From: Deltaproteobacteria bacterium
GTDB lineage: Bacteria; Myxococcota; JADLHZ01
DNA: 46,025 bases
Direction of reading: 5' to 3'
Assembly: GCA_020848545.1 (NCBI GenBank)
Contig: JADLHZ010000143.1
Coordinates: forward strand, 1 to 46,025
Shown: positions 25,459 to 33,736 of the stretch, piece by piece
Layout: each line of letters begins with the position of its first letter
Position numbering within the stretch: position 1 is the stretch's first letter
Notes under the pieces: generated by a model
The model's input: the letters and a program-made list of their open reading frames with translations, nothing else
What the model was told of the DNA's origin: nothing
Databases searched by the model: none
Translations under genes and position numbers: made by a program

Positions 25459-26514
25459 CTAGAGCTTCTTCAGCTGCGCGCCGGGGTAGTAGTGTTCGAG
25501 GATCTCCTTATAATTCTTCCCCGCCGTCGCCATCGCCCGGGCTCCGTGCTGGCACATGCCGACGCCGTGGCCATAGCCAGCGCCCGAGAAAGTGCAGCCC
25601 TTTTCGTCGCAGGCGACGTGCAGATCGGCGCTCTTGATCACCGTGTAGCCGAGCTTCTTGCGGAGCTCTTCGGGCGAGAACCGCTTGTCTCGCGGTGAGA
25701 AGACGATCGCCCGCGGCCGGCCGTCGCTCGCCTCACCTTCGAGCGCCACGCCGCTGACCTTGCCGCCGAGCTTCCTCTCGAGCTCCGTGAACGAGAGCCG
25801 CGCCGACCACGCGAGCGGCTTGTCGGCGCCGCACGCACACTCGACGCTCTTGATGTACGGATACGCGCCGCCAAACACGAGCCCAGGGTCGCGCGTCGTG
25901 CCGCTGCAGCTCGAGAAGAAGAACGCCTCGATCGGCGTGCGCTCGTAGACGAGCACCTCCCCCGCCGTCGCCTGCACCGCAGCGCGCGTCTCTTCGGTCG
26001 AGTTGACGAGGCCGCCATAGACTTGATCGAGCGTGCTCGATCGCAGGTGGGCGACGGCGCCTTCGCGGGTGATCTTGCGGCTCAGCGCATAGGTGCGCGC
26101 CGCGACCGCTTGGGCCTTCAGCGCCTCCGGCGGAAACGAGCGCGGCATCTCCGAGCCCACGGTCGCGGCCAAGTAGTCTTCGAGCGGCAAGCGGTTGATG
26201 ACGACGAGCGCGTCGTCTTGCACGATCGCCCACAACGCGCCGAGCAAGCGGCGATCGTTGATCCGAATCGGCCCTGTCGCGCGGATCTTCAGCGGCAGAA
26301 GGAGCCCGTCATACGGCGGGCACAGGCGATCGCCGCAGAGCGCCAGCGTGACCGACGCGTGGCTCGTCTCCACACCGGCGGCGTCTTCGATGACCAGCTT
26401 CTTACCCGACAGCGCATAGTGCGGCGCCGCCGGCACCTCGATCGCCATCTCTTGATCGGCGCTGGCCCGCGCGGTGATCGAGAGCAGCACGCCGAAGCAC
26501 ACGAAAGCACGCAT
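25459..26514 (-). CDS. SpoIID/LytB-domain cell wall protein
   Basis: A protein of 351 aa with a signal peptide (MRAFVCFGVLLSITARASA). Residues about 100-350 match the SpoIID domain: INRLPLEDYLAATVGSEMP, the Glu-containing block SFPPEALKAQAVAARTYAL, then AGEVLVY, FFFSSCSGTT and the closing GYGHGVGMCQHGARAMA. The family includes the peptidoglycan lytic transglycosylase SpoIID and amidase enhancers; the conserved acidic residue in GSEMP is present. In a Gram-negative background it probably trims denuded glycan strands. Four extra Cys (ECACG, ACDEKGC) suggest disulphides. The gene diverges from the PIG-L gene with 123 bp between starts. Confidence 0.93.
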   Translation of the reverse strand: MRAFVCFGVLLSITARASADQEMAIEVPAAPHYALSGKKLVIEDAAGVETSHASVTLALCGDRLCPPYDGLLLPLKIRATGPIRINDRRLLGALWAIVQDDALVVINRLPLEDYLAATVGSEMPRSFPPEALKAQAVAARTYALSRKITREGAVAHLRSSTLDQVYGGLVNSTEETRAAVQATAGEVLVYERTPIEAFFFSSCSGTTRDPGLVFGGAYPYIKSVECACGADKPLAWSARLSFTELERKLGGKVSGVALEGEASDGRPRAIVFSPRDKRFSPEELRKKLGYTVIKSADLHVACDEKGCTFSGAGYGHGVGMCQHGARAMATAGKNYKEILEHYYPGAQLKKL

Positions 26515-26621
26515 GGCTGACAGTTGTCGCTCAACGCTCCGCGGCGGTCAAAAACGAGGCGGCCTCTGGCGCCGAACCTCGACGCCTCGCGCCCGCGCGC
26601 CTACCGCCCGTAGCGCGTCGG

Positions 26622-26630
26622 TGCTACGCT
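26622..26630 (+). promoter_or_regulatory. Candidate extended -10 element (TGCTACGCT)
   Basis: TGCTACGCT ends 7 nt before the ATG at 26638. It matches an extended -10 box, and no Shine-Dalgarno sequence lies between it and the start, so the transcript may begin at or near the ATG. No clear -35 box is seen. Confidence 0.35.
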
Positions 26631-26637
26631 CTGCGCG

Positions 26638-27483
26638 ATGAACCTCTCGCGCGGCGCGGCGTCGATCTTCGTCCCTGACGGAGGCCCCGAAGGCGAGGCG
26701 CTGGCACGCACGTCCCACCTCGGCATCGGCGCGCACCCGGACGATCTCGAGATCATGGCGCTGCACGGCATTGGCACCTGCCACACGAGCCGCGAGCGCT
26801 GGTTCAGCGGCGTCATCGTCACCGACGGCCGAACCAGCCCGCGCCGGGGCCGCTACGCGGACGTCAGCGACGACGCCATGGTGAAGCTCCGCCTCGACGA
26901 GCAGAAGCGCGCAGCCGAGCTCGGCGACTATTCGGCGCTCGTCGCCCTCGCCTTCACGAGCGCGGAAATCAAAGATCGCCAGAACGCGGCGCTGATCGCG
27001 GATCTCGCCGCCGTCATCGCCGCGACGAAGCCCGACGTCGTTTACACGCACAACCTCTTCGACGCGCACGCGACGCACGTCGCCGTCGCGCTGCACACGA
27101 TCGCCGCGATCCGCACGCTCGCCGAGGCCGATCGTCCGCGCGCGCTCTACGGCGGCGAAGTCTGGCGCGGGCTCGATTGGCTGCCGCCCGCGCACCGCAT
27201 CGAGCTCGACGTCTCGGAGTATCAGGCGCTCGGGCAGAAGCTGGTCGCGCTCTTCGACTCGCAGATCGCCGGCGGCAAGCGCTACGATCTCGCCACTGCC
27301 GGCCGCAAGGTCGCCCATGCCACCTTCAGCGAGCCGCGCGTGACCGACGCGGCCCTTGCCGTCGAGCTCGTGATGGATCTGACGCCGCTCGTGCGCGATC
27401 CTTCGCTCGCGGTCGATGCGTTCGCCGCCGCGGTCATCGCCGATGCGACCCGTGCCATGAAGGAGCCGCTCGCATGGAAGTGA
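26638..27483 (+). CDS. PIG-L/LmbE-family amino-sugar deacetylase
   Basis: A protein of 281 aa. The family signature GAHPDDLEIMAL is at residues 31-42 (His and two Asp for zinc and catalysis). The second metal site appears in THNLFDAHATHVAV near residue 140. These Rossmann-like zinc enzymes remove acetyl groups from N-acetylglucosamine-type substrates. The next two genes encode NagB and a phosphoglucosamine mutase, so a GlcNAc derivative (possibly the 6-phosphate, in place of NagA) is the likely substrate; this is inference. The 3' end overlaps the nagB gene by 10 bp. Confidence 0.92.
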   Translation: MNLSRGAASIFVPDGGPEGEALARTSHLGIGAHPDDLEIMALHGIGTCHTSRERWFSGVIVTDGRTSPRRGRYADVSDDAMVKLRLDEQKRAAELGDYSALVALAFTSAEIKDRQNAALIADLAAVIAATKPDVVYTHNLFDAHATHVAVALHTIAAIRTLAEADRPRALYGGEVWRGLDWLPPAHRIELDVSEYQALGQKLVALFDSQIAGGKRYDLATAGRKVAHATFSEPRVTDAALAVELVMDLTPLVRDPSLAVDAFAAAVIADATRAMKEPLAWK

Positions 27484-28259
27484 TCGTGCTCGAAGACGCC
27501 GGCGCCGTTGCCGAGATGGCCGCGACGATCGTCGATCGCACCGTGCGCGGCAAAGCGAACGCCGTCCTCGGGCTGCCGACCGGCGAGACACCGAAGCGCT
27601 TCTATGCGGCGCTCGTCGCACGGCACCGGGCCGGCCTCGACTTTCGCCGCGTCGTCACCTTCAACCTCGACGAGTACGTAGGGCTGCCCGAAGATCATCC
27701 GCGCTCGTTTCACCGCTACATGCGCGAGCACTTCTTCGATCAGGTGACGGTGGCAGCAGCGAGCTTGCCCGACGGGAACGCGCGCGATCTCGACAAGGAG
27801 TGCGCGCGCTATGAAGCCGCGGTGCAGAAGGCGATCATCGACCTCTGCGTGCTCGGCGTCGGCGAAGACGGGCACATCGCGTTCAACGAGCCGGCGAGCG
27901 CGCTCTCGTCGCGCACGCGGCTGAAGACGCTGACGTCGGCCACGCTCGTGCGGAACGGCTTCGACGCGAACGGGCCACGCCACGCGATCACGATGGGCAT
28001 CGGCACGATCTTGGACGCGCGGCGCTGCTTGGTGCTCGCCCAGGGCGAGAAGAAGGCAAGAGCGATCGCGGCAATGGTCGAAGGTCCGCTCACCGCGCGG
28101 GTGCCGGCGTCGGCGCTTCAGATGCACGCGAGGACGACGGTGCTCATCGATCGGGAGGCAGCGGCGGAGCTCGAGCTCGTCGACTACTATCGAGAAGTGT
28201 TCCTGCACAAACCGGCGTGGCAAAAAGAGCGCGACGGCACGCTCGAGGCAACGCCGTGA
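27474..28259 (+). CDS. nagB: Glucosamine-6-phosphate deaminase NagB
   Basis: A protein of 261 aa, close to the usual 250-270. It isomerises and deaminates glucosamine-6-phosphate to fructose-6-phosphate and ammonia. Visible signature blocks are GLPTGETPKRFY (33-44), TFNLDEYVGL (62-71, catalytic Asp66) and LGVGEDGHIAFNEP (127-140, Asp132, His134, Glu139). A long upstream extension of the frame is rejected because it lies over the PIG-L gene and reads as Arg-rich. The start overlaps the PIG-L gene and the stop overlaps the glmM GTG (GTGA), so all three are coupled. Confidence 0.96.
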   Translation: MEVIVLEDAGAVAEMAATIVDRTVRGKANAVLGLPTGETPKRFYAALVARHRAGLDFRRVVTFNLDEYVGLPEDHPRSFHRYMREHFFDQVTVAAASLPDGNARDLDKECARYEAAVQKAIIDLCVLGVGEDGHIAFNEPASALSSRTRLKTLTSATLVRNGFDANGPRHAITMGIGTILDARRCLVLAQGEKKARAIAAMVEGPLTARVPASALQMHARTTVLIDREAAAELELVDYYREVFLHKPAWQKERDGTLEATP

Positions 28260-29599
28260 GCGCTTTGATCATCTCTTACTCCGGCCTGCGCGGCATCGCC
28301 GGCGAGTCGCTCACCGAGGGCGTCGCCGAGCGCTATGGCGCCGCGTTCGGCCAAATGATCGTCGAGCCCGAGCGCAAGCCGACCGTGCTCGTGGCGCGCG
28401 ACACGCGACCCTCCGGCCCGGCGCTGATGCGTGGCTTGCTCCGTGGCCTCGCGCCCTATGCGACGCTCGTCGATCTCGGCGTCGCCGCCACGCCCACGCT
28501 ACAGCACGCGATCGGTTCACTCGTCGCCGACGCCGGCGTCTGCGTCACCGCGAGCCACAACCCGAGCCAATGGAACGGGCTCAAGCTCTTCCTCGGCACC
28601 CCGAGCGTCGTCTTGGGCGGCGACGACATGAAGCGCCTGACGCAGCTCGCTGAGCGCGCCGTCGAGAATCCGCACGCGCCGGCGCCGCCGGTGACCGATC
28701 GGCACGAAGCAGCGATCGAACGACACATCGCCGCCGTTCTTGCCGCCGTCGATGTGGTGAAGATCAAGGAGCGGCGCTTTCGTGTCGCGGTCGACTCTGC
28801 CGGCGGCGCTGGCGACATCCTAGCGCAACGCTTGCTCGCGCGGCTCGGCTGCCACGTCGTGCGTGTCGAGGCCGGCCGCGAGTCGGAGCCGATCCCCGCG
28901 AACTTGCGCGCGCTCGCCGACGCCGTCGCCGCCGAGAAGTGTGACCTCGGCTTCGCGCAGGATCTCGACGCAGACCGGCTCGCGCTCGCCACCGAGTGGG
29001 GCGACTTGCCGGGCGAAGACAGCACGCTCGTCCTCACCGTCGATCACCTGCTACGCCGGCACGCGAGCGGCGATCGGGTCGTCGTGAAGAACGTGGCGAC
29101 GACGCGCGCGATCGACGACATCGCGGCCGCGCACGGCGCCGCGCTCGTCGAGACGAAGGTCGGCGAGATCAACCTATCGCGCGCGTTGATCAGCGCCACG
29201 GACGCTGGAAAGATCGCGTTCGGTGGCGAGGGCAATGGCGGCGTGATCTATCCGAAGATCCTGTATGGCCGAGACAGCGCGATCGGCATGGCGCTCGTGC
29301 TCGAAGCGCTCGCGACGGAGAATGAGCCTCTATCGAAGCGGCTGCAGGCGCTGCCGCAGTATCACATGGTGAAGACGAAGATGCCGCTCGGATCCGACCT
29401 CAGGGCGCTGCTCGCTCGCGTCGAAGCGTTGTTCGAAGGCGCCGCCGCCGATCGCTCGGACGGCCTCAAGCTGCGCTTCACGGACGGCGCGTGGATCGTC
29501 GTGCGCGCGTCGAACACCGAGCCCGTCGTGCGGGTGATCGTCGAGGCGAAGGACAAGGGTTGGGCCGAGCGGGCGGTCGCTAGGATCCTCGCGCTCTGA
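28256..29599 (+). CDS. glmM: Phosphoglucosamine mutase (GlmM-like, archaeal-type motifs)
   Basis: A protein of 447 aa from the GTG at 28256, which overlaps the nagB stop. It is an alpha-D-phosphohexomutase: the phosphoserine loop is TASHNPSQWNGLK (Ser100), the metal loop is DLDADRLAL, the sugar loop is GGEGNGGVIYP, and the phosphate-binding C-terminal motif is RASNTEPVVR. The GEGNGG and SNTEP forms are more like archaeal phosphoglucosamine or phosphomannomutases than the GEQSGH/SGTEP of E. coli GlmM. It interconverts glucosamine-6-phosphate and glucosamine-1-phosphate. With NagB it gives deacetylated amino sugar a choice between catabolism and cell-wall precursor synthesis. Confidence 0.9.
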   Translation: MSALIISYSGLRGIAGESLTEGVAERYGAAFGQMIVEPERKPTVLVARDTRPSGPALMRGLLRGLAPYATLVDLGVAATPTLQHAIGSLVADAGVCVTASHNPSQWNGLKLFLGTPSVVLGGDDMKRLTQLAERAVENPHAPAPPVTDRHEAAIERHIAAVLAAVDVVKIKERRFRVAVDSAGGAGDILAQRLLARLGCHVVRVEAGRESEPIPANLRALADAVAAEKCDLGFAQDLDADRLALATEWGDLPGEDSTLVLTVDHLLRRHASGDRVVVKNVATTRAIDDIAAAHGAALVETKVGEINLSRALISATDAGKIAFGGEGNGGVIYPKILYGRDSAIGMALVLEALATENEPLSKRLQALPQYHMVKTKMPLGSDLRALLARVEALFEGAAADRSDGLKLRFTDGAWIVVRASNTEPVVRVIVEAKDKGWAERAVARILAL

Positions 29600-29690
29600 T
29601 CGTAGCCGTGGCCGTGGCCGATCCCTTCGCGCCGCTTCCACGGGCACGTGATCCCTCGACGTTTTTGGTGCTCATGTTGACGCATGCGCT

Positions 29691-31283
29691 ATGCATTCTC
29701 TGTTGAAGCTCACCCTCAAATACCCGCTCTTCATCATCGCCGCGGTGGCGCTCACCGGCGGCGTGCTGACGGCGGTGCTGACCATCCAGACCGCGCGCTC
29801 GCTCGAGCAAGAGATCACGAAGCGCGGCCTCGCCCTCGCCAAGAACTTCTCCGTCGCGAACGCGCCGCTCTTGCTCGCGGGCGACAAGAGCAAGCTACAG
29901 CTCGCGGTGCACACCTTGCTCACCGATCAAGACGTGGTCGACGTGACGGTGGTCGATCACAAGAAGATCGTCGTCGCCGCGAAGACCACCGAAGACATCG
30001 GCCAGCCCTACGCGGACTTCCGCCTCGAGGAGAAAGATCTCGAGCCCCCGGACGTGATGCGCTTGCCTCCGGCGGTCACCGACGCCCAGTCCGGCGCCGA
30101 GCGCGTCTTCGGCTTCATCGCGCCGATGAAGTTCGGCGACGTTCCGCTCGGCGCGCTGATCCTCACGCTCAGCCGCCGCTCGATTGAACAGACGCGCAGG
30201 CAGGCCGCGCAGTTCGCGATCCTCATCGCCGTCGCCACCGCCGTCTTGATCTCGCTCGGCGCCCTCGTCTTCACCCGCCGCGAGCTGCGCATCTTGGGCG
30301 ACATGCAGCGCGTCCTCGACCTCCAAACGAAAGGCCAGTTCAACGAGCGCCTGCCGAGCACGCGCAAAGACGAGCTCGGCGACCTCGCGCGCGCGTTCAA
30401 CCGCATGAGCGATCAAGTGGAGCTCTTCTTCCACTACTTGGATCAATCGATCGTCGATCGCCTGCTGCACGATCCGTCGTTGGCGAAGCCCGGTGGTCGC
30501 CTGCAAGAAGTGGCCGTCGTGTTCGGCGACATGCGCGGCTACACGGCGATGTCGAACCGGCGCACAGCGCAAGAAGTCGTGCGCATGATCAACAGCTACT
30601 TCTATCTCTTCATCGAGATCGTCCGCACCTTCCAAGGCACGATCGACAAGACCATGGGCGACGCGATCATGGCCGTCTTCGAGCGCGATCGGAACGACAC
30701 CGGAGACGACTACAAGCGCCGCGCCGTGCTCGCGACCGCGTACATGAAGGCGTCGACGGTGGTGCTCGGCAAGTTCATCGCGCGCCGCTTGGAGCGCAAC
30801 GAGGATCTCCACTTCGAGCCGTGCGCGTTCGGCTTCGCGATGGCCGCCGGCACCGCGATCGTCGGCAACATGGGCTCGCGCCACCGTATGGACTACACGG
30901 TGTGCGGCCGCGTCGTGAATCTCGCGTCGCGCCTCGAGAAGGAGACGAGCCGCGGTGAGGTGGTCATCGACAACTTCACGCGCATGAGCAGCACCGACTT
31001 GCTCCTGCTCGAGGTGCTGCCGACCGTGCAGCCGAAGGGCTTCACCGCGAGCGAGAAGGTGACGCCGCACCGGGTGATCGGCTTGAACGATCAGGAGATC
31101 ACCAACCTGCGCCGCACGCTGAAGCATGTCTTCTCGCAGGAGTTCTTCAAGGATCACATCGTGCCGGAAGACATGGACGGCGACGTCGCCGACTCGTGGG
31201 TGCACGACGCGCAGCTCGAGGTCATCGAGATCATCGCCGGCACGAGCACCGCCGAGCTCTTCTCGCTGCGCGCGGTGCAGTGA
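29691..31283 (+). CDS. Membrane class III adenylate/guanylate cyclase with HAMP
   Basis: A protein of 530 aa. Two membrane helices (about 11-33 and 172-195) flank a periplasmic sensor of about 135 residues, followed by a HAMP region (about 195-245). The class III cyclase domain begins near 270. Metal Asp residues are in VVFGDMRGY (Asp280) and KTMGDAIMAVF (Asp324), with the base-reading Lys320. The second base residue is Thr403 in DYTVCGRVVNLASR, and the transition-state Asn410 and Arg414 are present. All catalytic residues needed for an active cyclase are there; the Lys/Thr pair is typical of bacterial class IIIb adenylate cyclases. The C-terminal 100 residues are an extra helical region. The stop overlaps the next gene's GTG. 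Confidence 0.94.
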   Translation: MHSLLKLTLKYPLFIIAAVALTGGVLTAVLTIQTARSLEQEITKRGLALAKNFSVANAPLLLAGDKSKLQLAVHTLLTDQDVVDVTVVDHKKIVVAAKTTEDIGQPYADFRLEEKDLEPPDVMRLPPAVTDAQSGAERVFGFIAPMKFGDVPLGALILTLSRRSIEQTRRQAAQFAILIAVATAVLISLGALVFTRRELRILGDMQRVLDLQTKGQFNERLPSTRKDELGDLARAFNRMSDQVELFFHYLDQSIVDRLLHDPSLAKPGGRLQEVAVVFGDMRGYTAMSNRRTAQEVVRMINSYFYLFIEIVRTFQGTIDKTMGDAIMAVFERDRNDTGDDYKRRAVLATAYMKASTVVLGKFIARRLERNEDLHFEPCAFGFAMAAGTAIVGNMGSRHRMDYTVCGRVVNLASRLEKETSRGEVVIDNFTRMSSTDLLLLEVLPTVQPKGFTASEKVTPHRVIGLNDQEITNLRRTLKHVFSQEFFKDHIVPEDMDGDVADSWVHDAQLEVIEIIAGTSTAELFSLRAVQ

Positions 31284-31804
31284 ACCATCAAAATGACGAC
31301 GAAGAATTACTCGCGGCCGCGCTGCGGATCGCGTCTTGTTCAGGGATGGTGACCAAACTGGGGAAGTGCAAGGATGCGGAATTTGGTGCGAGCGGGAACG
31401 TGTTCCTGGCGCGCTGGCTGCACAACGCCGATGCTCCGGCGGCGGAGATTCAGCGCTCGGCGCTGCGCGGGTACGCTTCGACGGTCAAGCGTTTTGGGGC
31501 GCTCATCATCTTGGAACCCGGCTCGAAGGCGCCCGACGCCGCGGCGCGCAAGATCGTCGCGGACACGATGGTCGAGCTGGCCAGCCAATGCGCTTGTGTG
31601 GCCTACGCGCTGCTCAACCCTGGCTTCTTGGGTGCCGCAGCCCGCGCGGCGATCACCGGCCTCAATCTGATCGCGCGACCGACTTACGAGACGAAGGTGT
31701 TCGCGATGACACCGGACGCCATCACCTGGGTTTGCCAGAAGCTCGGAGCCAATGTCAGCTCGATCGAGCTTCATGCGGACGTCGCCGCGTTCACCGTCGG
31801 TTAA
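31280..31804 (+). CDS. Small STAS/SpoIIAA-like protein
   Basis: A protein of 174 aa from a GTG that overlaps the cyclase stop (GTGA). It reads as alternating strand and helix: YASTVKRFGALIILEPGSKAP, then ARKIVADTMVELASQ, CVAYALLNPGFLGAAARAAITGL, and TKVFAMTPDAITWVCQKLG. That order (strand, helix, strand, helix, strand, helix) resembles a STAS or SpoIIAA-like fold seen in many small myxobacterial proteins. This is my pattern recognition, not a firm family match. It probably acts as a partner of the cyclase or diguanylate cyclase on either side. The next gene starts 8 bp later. Confidence 0.75.
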   Translation: MNHQNDDEELLAAALRIASCSGMVTKLGKCKDAEFGASGNVFLARWLHNADAPAAEIQRSALRGYASTVKRFGALIILEPGSKAPDAAARKIVADTMVELASQCACVAYALLNPGFLGAAARAAITGLNLIARPTYETKVFAMTPDAITWVCQKLGANVSSIELHADVAAFTVG

Positions 31805-31812
31805 CCGCGCGC

Positions 31813-32826
31813 ATGAGCTCGGATTCGCCGCGACTCGTCTTGCTCCTGGCAATGCCGATTGGTTCCGTCGCGACGATCGCGACGATCGCGCGGCTCATGA
31901 GCGAAGGTGCCGTGGCGCCCGCTCGCGTCGTCGCTTTGGTGTGCTTCGGTGCGCTTTTCGCCGCCTTGAGCGTCGTGGTCTGGCGCCGCCCGCAAGCAAG
32001 CCCGGCCGTCGGTGCATCGGTGTTGATCGGCAGCGCGGGGTTTCTCGTGGTCCAGCTCGCGGTTTCGAGCGCGGCCGGCGAGATCCCGGATATCGAGCTG
32101 CTCGCTCAGCTGCAGTGGTTGCCGGTATCAATGGCGCTCGCATTCGTCATTCTGCCCGGGCGCAAGCTGCCCATCGCGTTCTGTCTGGTGCTGATCACCT
32201 GCGTGAGCGCGATCGTTCTGACAGCGACCACTGGAGTTGCCAGGAGGGTCGCGTTCGAAGCATCGACCTTGAGCCCGCTGATCCTCATCGCGCTGCTCGT
32301 CTTCGTCGGCGCCGTTAAAAAAGAGCTTCGAGCAACCCAAGAAGCGCTCGGCGACGCAACGCTCAGCTCAGAGCGCGACGCACTCACCGGCGCCAGCAAC
32401 CGGCGAGCCGCCGAGCGAATGTTCCCCGAGTTGAAGAGGGCGGGCGGTGCCATCATCGTGTTCGATCTCGACGATTTCAAGAAGCTGAACGACACGCAGG
32501 GCCACGCTGCGGGCGATCGGGCGTTGCAATCGGTCACGAAGGCCGCGCGACAAACGCTTCGACCGAGCGATCGCTTGATTCGCTGGGGCGGCGAAGAGTT
32601 CGTCGCCTTCTTGCAGGCAGATGCCGACGTTGCCGTTGGCGTGGCGCATCGGATCGCCGCCGCCGTTCGCGACCTTGGCGCCGGGCCTCGGCTGACGGTG
32701 AGCGTGGGCGTGGCCTCTGTCCATCCAGATGATGATCTGCTCACCGCTTTCAAACGTGCCGACCAAGCGATGTATGCCGCCAAGCGAGCGGGCAAAGATC
32801 GTGTCGTCATCGCGGATCGTCGCTGA
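31813..32826 (+). CDS. Membrane diguanylate cyclase (GGDEF) with I-site
   Basis: A protein of 337 aa. About six membrane helices fill residues 8-168, with no recognised sensor. A GGDEF domain follows (about 188-335): DALTGASNRRAAERMF, FDLDDFKKLNDTQGHAAGD, the active-site motif GGEEF (259-263) and the closing FKRADQAMYAAKRAGKDRV. The RPSD motif (250-253) sits exactly five residues before GGEEF, which is the usual inhibitory I-site, so product feedback by c-di-GMP is expected. It makes c-di-GMP from GTP at the inner membrane. It is in the same directon as the class III cyclase. Confidence 0.95.
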   Translation: MSSDSPRLVLLLAMPIGSVATIATIARLMSEGAVAPARVVALVCFGALFAALSVVVWRRPQASPAVGASVLIGSAGFLVVQLAVSSAAGEIPDIELLAQLQWLPVSMALAFVILPGRKLPIAFCLVLITCVSAIVLTATTGVARRVAFEASTLSPLILIALLVFVGAVKKELRATQEALGDATLSSERDALTGASNRRAAERMFPELKRAGGAIIVFDLDDFKKLNDTQGHAAGDRALQSVTKAARQTLRPSDRLIRWGGEEFVAFLQADADVAVGVAHRIAAAVRDLGAGPRLTVSVGVASVHPDDDLLTAFKRADQAMYAAKRAGKDRVVIADRR

Positions 32827-32881
32827 CTTCGCTCGACGGCGGCGCGCACTGCTTCTGGAAAGACTCGCGCGCGGCCGGCAC

Positions 32882-33736
32882 ATGCATGAACATCCTCTCA
32901 TGGTCAGCGTCGCGTTTGTGTCGTTGTTGGCCCTCTCTTCGGACGCACCGTCCACGACGATAGGTGTGTTTTCACTCAACGTCGCCGGCATGGAGCAAAC
33001 CTACGCCCAGGTCGCAATCGACGCGCTCGCGACGGCGATCGCCGAGTCGAAGACCCATCGCGTGATCTCGAAGACCGAGCTCGAGGCGATGCTCGGCGCC
33101 GAAAAGATCAAGGAGGCGGTTGGCTGCACCGACGTCACCTGCCTCGCCGAGATCGGCGCCGCGGCCGGGGCGTCGCGCATCGTCTCCGGCAGCGTCGCGC
33201 GCGCCGGCAAAAGCTTGCTCGTCAACCTGCAGCTCGTGAACACCGAGTACGCGTCGGTGGAGAATCGGGTCAGCCTGGCATACGACGGCGAGCTCGGCGA
33301 GCTGCCTGCGCTGCTGGGGGTCGCCGCCGACGAGCTCGTCTTGCCGCTGAAGCAACGCAAGCCCGGCACCGTCCGCATTGCCGGCGTACCGAACGGCGCC
33401 GTCATCAGCCTCGACGAGAAAAACGCCGGCGTCGGCCCGAGCGAGATCGGCCAAGTGAAGCAAGGCGTCCACACGCTGCGCGTCGACGCGAGCGGCTATG
33501 AGCCGTTCAAGCGAGCGTTCCTCATGCGCAGCGGAGGGTCCGTCAGCCTCGACGTCAGCCTGAGCGAGAAGAAGGGCACGCCGTTTTACGCGACGTGGTG
33601 GTTCTGGACCGTCACCGGCGTGGTCGTCGCCGGCGCCGTGACGACCGGCGTCGTTCTCGGCACGCGGCCGGTGGCCCCGAAGGACCAAGGGACGAGCGTC
33701 GACATCGCGTTCCCGCCATCCGTGGTGGGCCGATGA
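32882..33736 (+). CDS. PEGA-domain protein with TolB/CsgG-like N-terminus
   Basis: A protein of 284 aa. It starts at the ATG at 32882 or the ATG at 32900; the hydrophobic MVSVAFVSLLALS acts as a leader. Residues about 25-150 resemble the nucleotide-free, TolB N-terminal or LpoB-like fold common in myxobacterial envelope proteins (VIDALATAI-type helix, VGCTDVTCLAEIGAAAGAS, IVSGSV). A PEGA beta-sandwich follows (PGTVRIAGVPNGAVISLDE to VDASGYEPFKRAF). A transmembrane helix (WWFWTVTGVVVAGAVTTGVVLG) lies near the C-terminus. It probably sits in the cell envelope. Its TGA overlaps the next gene's ATG (ATGA). Confidence 0.85.
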   Translation: MHEHPLMVSVAFVSLLALSSDAPSTTIGVFSLNVAGMEQTYAQVAIDALATAIAESKTHRVISKTELEAMLGAEKIKEAVGCTDVTCLAEIGAAAGASRIVSGSVARAGKSLLVNLQLVNTEYASVENRVSLAYDGELGELPALLGVAADELVLPLKQRKPGTVRIAGVPNGAVISLDEKNAGVGPSEIGQVKQGVHTLRVDASGYEPFKRAFLMRSGGSVSLDVSLSEKKGTPFYATWWFWTVTGVVVAGAVTTGVVLGTRPVAPKDQGTSVDIAFPPSVVGR

